Positions 16,297-23,934 of a DNA stretch of 64,000 bases are shown here, piece by piece. How positions within the stretch are numbered: position 1 is the stretch's first letter; each line of letters opens with the position of its first letter. The translations under genes and the position numbers were made by a program. The DNA comes from Aldehydirespirator sp965203575 (GTDB lineage: Bacteria; Actinomycetota; Acidimicrobiia; Acidimicrobiales; Aldehydirespiratoraceae). The notes under the pieces were generated by a model. That model ran no database searches and was not told the origin of the DNA. It saw only the letters and a program-made list of their open reading frames with translations. The stretch is from the NCBI GenBank assembly GCA_965203575.1, contig OZ241894.1, positions 1,612,001 to 1,676,000 of the forward strand, written 5' to 3'.

Positions 16297-17901
16297 TCAA
16301 CCGAACCGGAACGTCTCGATCGACGTGTAGGTGATGGCGGGGAAGATGGCCAGAATCACCAGGGCCAGCGCCTGCAGGCCCATGAACGGAAAGGCGCCCT
16401 TGTGGATGTCAGCCGTCTTGACCTCCGGTGGCGCGACGCTCTGCAGGTAGAACAGCGAGAACCCCACCGGCGGCGAGATGAACGCCATGTTCAGGTTGAC
16501 CGCCATGAGCACCGCGAACCAGATCTTCTCGTCGGGAGTGAACCCGAGGAAGTCCATGGCCGGCACGAAGATCGGCACCACGATGAAGGTGATCTCCAGG
16601 AACTCCAGATTGATGCCGAGGAGGAACACCGCCACCATGGCGATGACCACGAAGCCCCACTTGCCGCCGCCGATCGAGGTCAGCCACTCGGAGGTCTGGT
16701 CCGACCCGCCCAGCTGGAAGAACATGGCGCTGAAGAACGTCGAGCAGAACAGCAGGGTCATGACCAGCACCACCACGTTGGTGGTTGAGCGGGCCGCGTC
16801 CTTCAACGCCTGCCAGTCGAGCCGCCAGCCCTTGGTGATGTGGGTGGCGCCCTCCTTGACCAGCAGGTCGTCGAACAGCCAGTTCAACACGGTCAGCACC
16901 AGCGCGCCGAACACTCCGACCGCGCCCGACTCCGACGGCGTGGCGATCCCCGCGAAGATGGACAGCAGCACCCCGAAGATGAGCGTCAATATGGGCACGA
17001 TGGCCACCATGACCTCGGCGGCCAGCATCCTGGTGCGTACCAGGATCGCGAGGAACACGACGAAGTGGATCACCACCATCACGAGCGGCGACCACCCGCT
17101 GGCCAGGAAACCCATCCCACTCGCCCTGGCCAGCAGCGTCACCGCCCCCACCATCAGCGCCAGGATCACTGCGAGCAGCAGCTTCGTCCGCAGTGACGGG
17201 TTGCCGGAGAGCGTGCGCTGCTCCTTGGGCATGGCCGGACCGGTCTTGGGCCTGAGCCACGCCAGCACCAGCACATAGATCACGTAGAGCCCGCTGAGCA
17301 GCAGGCCGGGCAGCAGCGCGCCCGCGAACAGCCCGAGGATGCCCACGCCCAGCTGCTGGGCCAGCAGGATCAGCACGATGCTGGGCGGCAGCAGCTGGGC
17401 CAGCGTGCCCGAGGCGATGATGGCGCCGGTGGAGAGCTTGTTGTCGTAGCCGAGCCGGACCATGGCGGGCAGCGACAGCAGGCCCATCACGATCACCGTG
17501 GCGGCCACCACGCCGGTGGCCGCGGCCAGCAGGGTGCCGACCAGCACGACCGCGGCCGCGACGCCGCCCCGCAGCCGCCCCATGAGCATCCCGAACGCGT
17601 TGAGCAGCCGTTCGGCCATGCCCGACCGTTCGAGGATGGCGCCCATGAGCACGAACAGCGGCACGGCCAGCAGGGTCGGGTCGCTGACCGCCTTGTACCA
17701 CCGCCCCGGCAGGGTGTTGAGCGTGTTGGGATCGAACACGTCCAACCAGTCGCCGATGAAGCTGAAGAACAGCGCGGTGGCCGCGAACGAGAAGGCCACG
17801 TTGTAGCCCGACAGGATCACCAGCATGAACACCGCGAACATGGTCAGGGCCAGGAACACCCCCGCGTCCATGCCGAGAATCGTCTCCAGCGCCAGCATCA
17901 T
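16297..17901 (-). CDS. dctM: TRAP transporter large permease subunit (DctM)
   Basis: 534 residues, polytopic. It has the DctM fold: GYNVAFSFAATALFFS, PLFVLMGAILERSGMAERLL, GVVAATVIVMGLLSLPAMVRLGYD, GTLAQLLPPSIVLILLAQQLGVGILGLFAGALLPGLLL and SPPVGFSLFYLQSVAP. It is the ion-coupled translocating subunit and works with DctQ and DctP. It is longer than the usual 425-450 residues because of a roughly 80-residue insertion (residues about 225-330), a feature of the large DctM subgroup. The start is 6 nt after the dctQ stop. Confidence 0.93.
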   Translation of the reverse strand: MMLALETILGMDAGVFLALTMFAVFMLVILSGYNVAFSFAATALFFSFIGDWLDVFDPNTLNTLPGRWYKAVSDPTLLAVPLFVLMGAILERSGMAERLLNAFGMLMGRLRGGVAAAVVLVGTLLAAATGVVAATVIVMGLLSLPAMVRLGYDNKLSTGAIIASGTLAQLLPPSIVLILLAQQLGVGILGLFAGALLPGLLLSGLYVIYVLVLAWLRPKTGPAMPKEQRTLSGNPSLRTKLLLAVILALMVGAVTLLARASGMGFLASGWSPLVMVVIHFVVFLAILVRTRMLAAEVMVAIVPILTLIFGVLLSIFAGIATPSESGAVGVFGALVLTVLNWLFDDLLVKEGATHITKGWRLDWQALKDAARSTTNVVVLVMTLLFCSTFFSAMFFQLGGSDQTSEWLTSIGGGKWGFVVIAMVAVFLLGINLEFLEITFIVVPIFVPAMDFLGFTPDEKIWFAVLMAVNLNMAFISPPVGFSLFYLQSVAPPEVKTADIHKGAFPFMGLQALALVILAIFPAITYTSIETFRFG

Positions 17902-17907
17902 CGGCGT

Positions 17908-18717
17908 CTACTCGATCCTCTGCGGGATGTCGCGCTCGACGATGTCGCCGTAGTCGTCCCGACCGATCAGCACGAACCCGGTCTTGATGACCTCGGCCAG
18001 GACCTGCAGGCCGAACAGGCAGAAGCCGACCAGCAGCATCGTCTTGATCGGCCCCACCGCGAGGCCGCCCGCGTCCACGGCCTCCTCCCAGCTCTGCCAC
18101 ACCCGCCAGCCGGCGGGCCACTCGCCGTTGTGGCGCCGGCCCAGAGCGGCCGCCGCGTAATGCTGCAGGATGCGGACGCTCATGAAGATGAAGGGGAGCA
18201 GCAGCACCGTGTGCATGCCGAAGTCGAGGGCCGCCTTGGTCTTGTTGCGGAAGTTCACCCACCAGAAGTCGATCCGGGGATTGACGCCGTCACGGACTCC
18301 CATGTTGATGGCCACCAGGAACATCAGCCCGAAGGACTGCCACGCCAGGCTGACCACCTCGCCGATGAGGATGTCCTGTTCCACGTACTCGTTGCTGTAC
18401 CGGGTGATCACGTTGAAGAACTGCAGGATGAACACGGCCCACGCCAGGATCATCGCGATCTTCAGCGTGAACTTGGGGATGGCCTCGATGCCCAGACGCA
18501 AGCGGTGAAGCCCGTCATGCCATGCTGAGATGGCCACCCCGGCGACGAGGAGGATCCACCACCACCACTCGAAGTGGCCGATCAGGTAGGACGTGTCGGT
18601 GAAGAGGTGGGCGACGGCGCCCGCCAGCAGTGTCGTTAGCGCGACCCACCCGGAGGGGTGCAGAGTCCTCCAGCCCAGCGCTCGCTGGCCGGACTCCGGC
18701 GCGGTCATCACCGACAT
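17908..18717 (-). CDS. dctQ: TRAP transporter small permease subunit (DctQ)
   Basis: 269 residues with about five membrane segments; it is the small membrane partner of DctM. The DctQ-like segment EYVEQDILIGEVVSLAWQSFGLMFLVAINMGVRDGVNPRIDFWWV is split by short charged loops. It is longer than typical DctQ (about 160-180) because of an N-terminal pair of helices and a C-terminal amphipathic region. ATG at 18717 fits a leaderless start, since TAGTGT lies 8 nt upstream; a GTG at 18729 would lie upstream of that promoter. Confidence 0.85.
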   Translation of the reverse strand: MSVMTAPESGQRALGWRTLHPSGWVALTTLLAGAVAHLFTDTSYLIGHFEWWWWILLVAGVAISAWHDGLHRLRLGIEAIPKFTLKIAMILAWAVFILQFFNVITRYSNEYVEQDILIGEVVSLAWQSFGLMFLVAINMGVRDGVNPRIDFWWVNFRNKTKAALDFGMHTVLLLPFIFMSVRILQHYAAAALGRRHNGEWPAGWRVWQSWEEAVDAGGLAVGPIKTMLLVGFCLFGLQVLAEVIKTGFVLIGRDDYGDIVERDIPQRIE

Positions 18718-18725
18718 GGTGCGCG

Positions 18726-18731
18726 ACACTA
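18726..18731 (-). promoter_or_regulatory. -10 element TAGTGT, leaderless start of dctQ
   Basis: On the minus strand TAGTGT is followed by 8 nt and the ATG at 18717. No Shine-Dalgarno is present. Confidence 0.45.
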
Positions 18732-18799
18732 GTGGCCCGGCCGCTGCTGCTGCTAGCGAGGGGTCAGCACCCGGCGGCGCAGCGCGAGTCCTGCGGACG

Positions 18800-18805
18800 T
18801 AGGGT
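18800..18805 (+). promoter_or_regulatory. -10 element TAGGGT, leaderless start of PaaD-like gene
   Basis: TAGGGT is followed by 8 nt and the ATG at 18814. An AAGG in between is too close to the start to serve as a normal ribosome-binding site. Confidence 0.4.
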
Positions 18806-18813
18806 TGAAGGCG

Positions 18814-19281
18814 ATGAGCAGCCTCTGCACCGTCCGCGAGAGTGACGTCATCGACGCCCTCCGGAGTGTGGACGACCCCGAGTATCCAGGGGTCAGCGTG
18901 GTCGACATGGGCATGATCAGCGCCGTCGAGCTCGCCGGCGGACGGGTTGCGATCGAGCTGATCACCACCTTCAGCGGCTGCCCGGCCCTTGACGTCATCT
19001 CGTCCGAGATCGCCGGAGCAGTCGGGGCTCTGGACGGCATCACCGGTGTCGAGGTGCGGCGCAGCGCCCAGGCCTGGGACACCTCGAGGCTCAGCGAGCA
19101 GGCCCGGGCCGTGATGGCCCGTGACTTCACAGTGGCTGTCGCCGTCCCCGGCAAGCCGGCCGAATGTCCCCGTTGCGGGGTTGCGGCGCTGGTGGAGCAG
19201 TCACCGTTCGGGCCGGCCCGGTGCCGAGCCGTCCACCGCTGCACAGCCTGCGGTGAGGTCGTGGAGGTGCTACGAGCCTGA
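18814..19281 (+). CDS. PaaD-like Fe-S assembly protein (DUF59/MIP18 domain plus zinc-ribbon tail)
   Basis: 155 residues. The DUF59 domain contains DPEYPGVSVVDMG (21-33) and FSGCPALDVI with its conserved Cys56. The C-terminal tail has CPRCG, SPFGPARCRAVHRCTAC, with C118, C121, C137, C143 and C146, exactly the PaaD layout. PaaD assists Fe-S or metal loading of the phenylacetyl-CoA epoxidase PaaABCE. No paaABCE is present in the window, so the client is unknown. It overlaps the convergent bsaP-like gene by 12 nt. Confidence 0.8.
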   Translation: MSSLCTVRESDVIDALRSVDDPEYPGVSVVDMGMISAVELAGGRVAIELITTFSGCPALDVISSEIAGAVGALDGITGVEVRRSAQAWDTSRLSEQARAVMARDFTVAVAVPGKPAECPRCGVAALVEQSPFGPARCRAVHRCTACGEVVEVLRA

Positions 19282-19455
19282 GCCTGAGCGGCTGGTGCCA
19301 CAGTTGCGACATCTGGCCGTCCAGCCCGCGGGGCTGACCGAAGTGGCCAGCCACGCGCCGCACGACCCGCAATAGCGGGGCGGATCGAGTTCGGGCAGGC
19401 AGCCGGCACAGTCCCGGTGACCGCAGCCGTAGCAATGGAGCGCCTGGCCGCTCAA
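19270..19455 (-). CDS. biotin synthase auxiliary protein (BsaP)-like small Cys-rich protein
   Basis: 61 residues with eight Cys in four CxxC-type pairs (C8/C11, C16/C19, C29/C32, C49/C52). The central part, PPRYCGSCGAWLATSVSPAGW, closely follows what I recall of mycobacterial BsaP, the small Fe-S protein encoded next to bioB and needed for BioB activity. It starts at TTG, overlapping the bioB stop by 4 nt (TTGA), so translation should be coupled. Two extra Cys pairs at the N-terminus go beyond the remembered family pattern. A plain zinc ribbon is the alternative. Confidence 0.72.
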   Translation of the reverse strand: MSGQALHCYGCGHRDCAGCLPELDPPRYCGSCGAWLATSVSPAGWTARCRNCGTSRSGSGS

Positions 19456-20450
19456 ACCGCGGCTGACAGACTGCCGATCGGCATACGCAGATCGGCAAGC
19501 ATGTCCAGATCCTGCTGGGGCGATCGTCCCAGAGTGGTCAGGTAGTTGCCCACGATCAGGGCGTTTATCCCGGACGTCATTCCCATGGCCTGGAGGTCGC
19601 GCAGGGTTATCTCCCGACCGCCGGCGTAGCGCAGGATCACCGACGGCAACGCCAGCCGGAACAGTGCGATCCAGCGGATGGCCTCCAGGGCCCCCACCGG
19701 CTTGCGGATCTGCAACGGCGTGCCCGGTCGGGGGTTCAGGAAGTTGATGGGCACCTCGCAGGGCTCTACCGCCCTTATCTGCTCGATCAGCTCCAGCCGC
19801 TGCTCGACGCTCTCACCCATGCCGAGCAACACGCCGCAGCACAGCTCCATGCCGGCCTCGCGCACGTAGGTGCAGGTGTCCACCCGCTCGTCGAAGCTGT
19901 GGGTGGTCACGACCCGGCCGAAGAACGACCGGCTCGTCTCCAGGTTGTGGTTGTAGCGGTGGACCCCGGCCGCGGCCAGCTCGAAGGCCTGGTCCCGGGT
20001 CAGGATGCCGGCGCTGATCGCGACGTTGAGGCCGGTCTCAGCCGAGACCAGCGCGGTCAGCTCGATCAGACGGTCCATGGTGCGGCGATCCGGGCCGCGC
20101 ACCGCCAGCACCATGCAGAACTCGCTGGCCCCCAGTTCCTCGGTCTCGCGGGCCGCGGCCAGCACCTCCTCGGTGTCGAGAAACGGCGTGGCCTTGACCT
20201 GCGTGTCGAATGCGGCCGACTGGCTGCAGAAGTGGCAGTCCTCTCCGCAGCCCCCGGTCTTGGCCGACAGGATGCCCTCCACCTCCACGGTGGGACCGGC
20301 CCACGCCAGCCGCACCTCGTGGGCCAGCGCGGCCAGCGAGGTCACCGCCGAGTCGTAGACCACGGCCAGCTCGGCCAGCTCATCGGCAGTGAGCTGGCGG
20401 CGCTCCTCAAGCAGGGCCCTTGACGCTCTCGCGACGGCGCGCTCGGTCAC
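19452..20450 (-). CDS. bioB: biotin synthase
   Basis: 332 residues. Radical-SAM enzyme that inserts sulfur into dethiobiotin. The radical-SAM cysteines are C68, C72 and C75 in GGCGEDCHFCSQ. Other BioB segments are YNHNLETSRSFF, CCGVLLGMGES, INFLNPRPGTPL and GGREITLRDLQ with the Arg that ligates the auxiliary 2Fe-2S cluster region. It overlaps livG by 4 nt upstream (ATGA) and the BsaP-like gene by 4 nt downstream. No other biotin genes are nearby. Confidence 0.95.
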   Translation of the reverse strand: MTERAVARASRALLEERRQLTADELAELAVVYDSAVTSLAALAHEVRLAWAGPTVEVEGILSAKTGGCGEDCHFCSQSAAFDTQVKATPFLDTEEVLAAARETEELGASEFCMVLAVRGPDRRTMDRLIELTALVSAETGLNVAISAGILTRDQAFELAAAGVHRYNHNLETSRSFFGRVVTTHSFDERVDTCTYVREAGMELCCGVLLGMGESVEQRLELIEQIRAVEPCEVPINFLNPRPGTPLQIRKPVGALEAIRWIALFRLALPSVILRYAGGREITLRDLQAMGMTSGINALIVGNYLTTLGRSPQQDLDMLADLRMPIGSLSAAV

Positions 20451-21301
20451 TCGGAGACCCGCGCGTCCAGCTCGGTGCTCCCCAGATAGGCCGCTATGAC
20501 GCGGGGATCCCGCTGCACCTCGGCAGGAGTGCCCTCGGCGATTCTCTGGCCGAAGTCGAGCACCATCACCCGGTCGGCTATGTCCATGACCAGGCCCATG
20601 TCGTGCTCCACCATGAGCAGGGTGATGCCGAGCTCGCGCCGGATGTCGAGGATGAAGCGGGCCATGTCCTCGGTCTCCTCGAGGTTCATTCCGGCCACTG
20701 GCTCGTCGAGCATGAGCAGCTCGGGTTCCATGGCCAGCGCCCGGCCCAACTCGACCCGCTTCTGGATGCCGTAGGGCAGCAGCGCCACCGGGTGCTTGCG
20801 CCAGCCCTCGATCTCCAGGAAGTCAATGATGTCCTCCACCTTGCGCCGATGCTCGATCTCCTCCCGCTTGGCCTTGCCCACCCAGAGGGCACCAGCGAGA
20901 AACGAACCGCTCATCCGGATATGGCGACCGGTGAGCAGGTTGTCCAGAACCGTCATGTGGGAGAACAGCTCGATGTTCTGGAAGGTGCGGGCCACCCCGA
21001 GTTGAGCTACCCGGTCGGGCCGGGTGCCCATGATGGAAGCCCCCTTCCAGCGGATGTCGCCCGACTGGGGGCGGTACACCTGCGAGACGGAGTTGAAGAT
21101 CGATGTCTTGCCCGCGCCGTTGGGACCGATGATGGCGAACAGCTCGGCCTCCCGGACCTCGAACGACACCGAGTCGATGGCAGTCACCCCGCCGAAGCGC
21201 AAGGAGATGTCGTCCACCTCGAGCAGGGCGCGAGCCGACTCTCCGGACGGGCTCACGACAGTCGCCTGAGTGGTCTCAGGACTCTCGCTCACGACAGCCA
21301 C
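20447..21301 (-). CDS. livG: Liv-type ABC transporter ATP-binding protein LivG
   Basis: 284 residues. Walker A GPNGAGKTS, Q-loop in ARTFQNIELF, Walker B ELLMLDEP and H-loop VEHDMG. The ABC signature is unusual, LLPYGIQKRVELGRAL instead of LSGGQ, as is common in LivG. The first 25 residues are an extra low-complexity extension. It energises import by the LivHM permease. It is downstream of livF by 25 nt and its stop overlaps the bioB start. Confidence 0.93.
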   Translation of the reverse strand: MAVVSESPETTQATVVSPSGESARALLEVDDISLRFGGVTAIDSVSFEVREAELFAIIGPNGAGKTSIFNSVSQVYRPQSGDIRWKGASIMGTRPDRVAQLGVARTFQNIELFSHMTVLDNLLTGRHIRMSGSFLAGALWVGKAKREEIEHRRKVEDIIDFLEIEGWRKHPVALLPYGIQKRVELGRALAMEPELLMLDEPVAGMNLEETEDMARFILDIRRELGITLLMVEHDMGLVMDIADRVMVLDFGQRIAEGTPAEVQRDPRVIAAYLGSTELDARVSE

Positions 21302-21326
21302 TCTCGTCGGTATGGGATCGCGTCCG

Positions 21327-22118
21327 TCACGACAGCCACCGCTTGCGGCGCTTGTAGTGCTTCACGTCGCGGAACGACTTGCGCTCGCCCTCGGCGTGCA
21401 GGCCCAGATAGAACTCCTGCACATCCTCGTCGGCGAGCAGCTTGGAGGGATCGCCGTCCATGACCACCTTGCCCGACTCCATGACGTAGCCGTAGTGGGC
21501 GATGGACAGGGCCATCACCGCGTTCTGCTCGATCAGCAGGACGCTGGTGCCCTGGGCATTGATGTCGGTGATGATGTCCCGTATCTGCTGGATGAGCATC
21601 GGAGCGAGTCCCAGTGAGGGCTCGTCGAGGATGAGCAGCTTCGGGTCGGCCATCAGGGCTCGCCCGATGGCCAGCATCTGCTGCTCACCGCCGGACAGGT
21701 ACCCGGCGGTGTCCCGCCGGCGGGTCTGCAGCAGCGGGAACAGCTCCATCACCCGCTCGTAGGCCTCCTCGTTCTCCTTCCGGTCGCGCACGGTGAACGC
21801 GCCCGCGTTGAGGTTCTCGTCCACTGACAGCTCGGCGAAGATCCGGCGACCCTCCATCACCTGTGTGATTCCGGCTTCGACGATGCGCGACGGCTTGTGG
21901 TTGGAGATGTCGGTGCCGTTCCAGACGATCGAGCCCTTGGTGATGTCGCCCTCATGGATGTCGAGGAGGCCGGTTATGGCCCGCACCGCGGTGGTCTTGC
22001 CCGCCCCGTTGGCGCCGAGCACCGCCACGATGCTCCCGTCGGGCACGTCGATGGACAGGCCGCGAAGGACGAGGACAACCTCGTTGTAGACGACCTCGAG
22101 ATTGGCGACTTCAAGCAT
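21327..22118 (-). CDS. livF: Liv-type ABC transporter ATP-binding protein LivF
   Basis: 263 residues. Walker A GANGAGKTT, Q-loop in VMEGRRIFAELSVDENL, a canonical-like signature YLSGGEQQMLAIGRAL, Walker B KLLILDEPSLGLAP and the switch region LLIEQN. The C-terminus ends in a basic tail (KHYKRRKRW) that is not usual for LivF. It pairs with LivG as the nucleotide-binding heterodimer. It is separated from livK by 78 nt containing a strong hairpin. Confidence 0.93.
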   Translation of the reverse strand: MLEVANLEVVYNEVVLVLRGLSIDVPDGSIVAVLGANGAGKTTAVRAITGLLDIHEGDITKGSIVWNGTDISNHKPSRIVEAGITQVMEGRRIFAELSVDENLNAGAFTVRDRKENEEAYERVMELFPLLQTRRRDTAGYLSGGEQQMLAIGRALMADPKLLILDEPSLGLAPMLIQQIRDIITDINAQGTSVLLIEQNAVMALSIAHYGYVMESGKVVMDGDPSKLLADEDVQEFYLGLHAEGERKSFRDVKHYKRRKRWLS

Positions 22119-22148
22119 TGTCAGCGCCTCTGATGGGCAGGCCCCGGA

Positions 22149-22177
22149 GGGGCGGCCTGCTCGCGCAGTGCCGCCCC
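22149..22177 (-). promoter_or_regulatory. stem-loop between livK and livF
   Basis: On the transcribed strand GGGGCGG pairs with CCGCCCC, and inside it CTGC pairs with GCAG around a GCGA tetraloop. There is no T run, so it is more likely a 3'-end stabiliser or partial attenuator that lets the receptor gene be expressed above the ATPase genes than a full terminator. Confidence 0.6.
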
Positions 22178-22196
22178 GTCGGCAGGCCTTAACGGG

Positions 22197-23855
22197 CTAG
22201 GAAGCCACGAAGCAGGGCTCGTACTCCCAGTTCAGGGCAGTCTCGGAGGCGTATGGCCCCTTGATCAGCGAGAAGCCGCTGTTGCCGTTCTCGTCCGAGA
22301 TGGTGGCGCCCGGCGTGTACAGCGACAGATCGACGTCGTACAGGTAGGTCTCGCGCACCACGTTGTCGTTGGGGTTGCCCACCCAGGACTGGTTGGGCGC
22401 CAGACCGTTCAGGTCGGCCGTCACCTGGTTGGCCGCGGCCAGCACGCCGGCCCGGGTGATGTTGCCGTTGCTGATGGCCTGGTCGAGGATCTGTTGCACG
22501 ACGTAGCCCTGGATCCAGCTGACGATGTAGAAGTCGTCCCAGCTGGCTTCCGGGCGGTACTCGCGCATTACTGTCAGCAGCTCCTGCATGCCGTCGGCCT
22601 CGCCCACGCCCAGCAGCACCGTGTAGGTGGAGTGGGTGTAGAACTGGTCGGCCAATTCGTTGAAACCGGGAGTGAGCAGCAGAGCCGGGTTCCAGCTCGG
22701 CGCGCTGCCTATCCACTGCCCGGTGTAGCCGGCCTGGACGGCGCCACCCAGCAGCTGTGCCGTGTGACCCGGGTTGAGGGTGACCCACACCCAGTCGGCG
22801 CCGGACTCGGCGATGCCGGTGATGACCGGGGTCTGGTCGGCGCCCGGGATGACCAAGCCTTCGCCGTCGTAGACGATGTCCAGGCCCAGGGCCTCGGCCG
22901 CGATCTTGACGCCTCGGGCCGCGTCCTGGCCGTAGTCGCCGGGGAACGTGGCGATCGCGACCTTGTCGCCGTATGTCTCGGCCATGTAGGTGGTGCCGTT
23001 CATGGCTTCGATGCAGTAGTTGGTCTGCACCTCGAACAGGTTCTTGCCGATCGACGGGTCGGCCCAGCCCGAATACCACGACAGCGGGATGGCGGCCATG
23101 TTGTCCTCGATGAGCAGCTCTGCGGTGGACGCGGAGTGGGGCGAGCCGGTGGAGGTGGCGAACATCACCACGCTCTCGGGACCGTCGCCCGAGAAGACCT
23201 CGTAGTTCTCGAGGTGGGTGGGCACGTCGTAGGCGTTGTCGAGCACGACCGGCTCGATCGTCCAGCCCTGGATCCCGCCGTTGTCGTTGACCCACTCCCA
23301 GTAGGCCAGATGGGCGTCGGTGATCTTGGTGGTGAGCGGCGCGAAGATGCCGGTCAGGTCGGTGTTGAGACCCACCCGGATCGTCTTCGACTCCACGTCC
23401 ACGCCGATGTCGTGAGCTATCGCGCCCTCGGCCGCGGCCAAGGCCTCCTGGGCCGCGGCAGCTTCATCCGCGGCCGCCTCAGCCTCAGCCTGAGCCTCCT
23501 CCGCTGCAGCCTGAGCAGCTTCGGCCTCAGCTTGGGCCGCTTCGAGCGCGGCCTGCGCCTCGGCCTGCTGTTCAGCGCTGGCCTCTGCGGCGGCCGTCTC
23601 AGCTTCCGCCAGCCTTGCCGCGGCTTCCTCTGCAGCCGCTTGCGCTTCCTCCGCGGCGGTTTGGGCCTCGTCGGCCTCAGCTTGTGCCGCGGCCCTCTCC
23701 GCTTCGGCCATGGCGGCTTCCTCGGCGGCCGCGGCCGCTTCCGCCTGTGCGGCAGCTGCGTCGGCTGCCGACGTGTCGGGCTCGTCGTCGCCGCACGCCG
23801 CGGCAACCAGAGCCACGGCACACAGCACTGCGAGCAACCATCTCGTTCGTTTCAC
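22197..23855 (-). CDS. livK: Liv-type ABC transporter substrate-binding lipoprotein with coiled-coil spacer
   Basis: 552 residues. GTG start with GGAGG 7 nt upstream; signal peptide RWLLAVLCAVALVAAAC with lipidated Cys21. Residues about 28-143 are an uninterrupted Ala/Glu/Gln helix rich in EAQAAAEEA-type repeats, a predicted coiled coil. The type I periplasmic-binding fold follows from about 155 (IRVGLNTDLTGIFAPL, YWEWVNDNGGIQGW, GDKVAIATFPGDYGQDAARGVKIAAEALGL). Family members bind branched-chain amino acids, amides, urea or aromatic acids. The long spacer would hold the receptor well away from the membrane. Confidence 0.9.
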   Translation of the reverse strand: MKRTRWLLAVLCAVALVAAACGDDEPDTSAADAAAAQAEAAAAAEEAAMAEAERAAAQAEADEAQTAAEEAQAAAEEAAARLAEAETAAAEASAEQQAEAQAALEAAQAEAEAAQAAAEEAQAEAEAAADEAAAAQEALAAAEGAIAHDIGVDVESKTIRVGLNTDLTGIFAPLTTKITDAHLAYWEWVNDNGGIQGWTIEPVVLDNAYDVPTHLENYEVFSGDGPESVVMFATSTGSPHSASTAELLIEDNMAAIPLSWYSGWADPSIGKNLFEVQTNYCIEAMNGTTYMAETYGDKVAIATFPGDYGQDAARGVKIAAEALGLDIVYDGEGLVIPGADQTPVITGIAESGADWVWVTLNPGHTAQLLGGAVQAGYTGQWIGSAPSWNPALLLTPGFNELADQFYTHSTYTVLLGVGEADGMQELLTVMREYRPEASWDDFYIVSWIQGYVVQQILDQAISNGNITRAGVLAAANQVTADLNGLAPNQSWVGNPNDNVVRETYLYDVDLSLYTPGATISDENGNSGFSLIKGPYASETALNWEYEPCFVAS

Positions 23856-23934
23856 GGTATTGCCTCCAAGGTTGTCTTTCTGGGCTAGGAGCACCCTGAC
23901 GGTGCTCACATCTTGGCTTGACGGATGCGGCATA

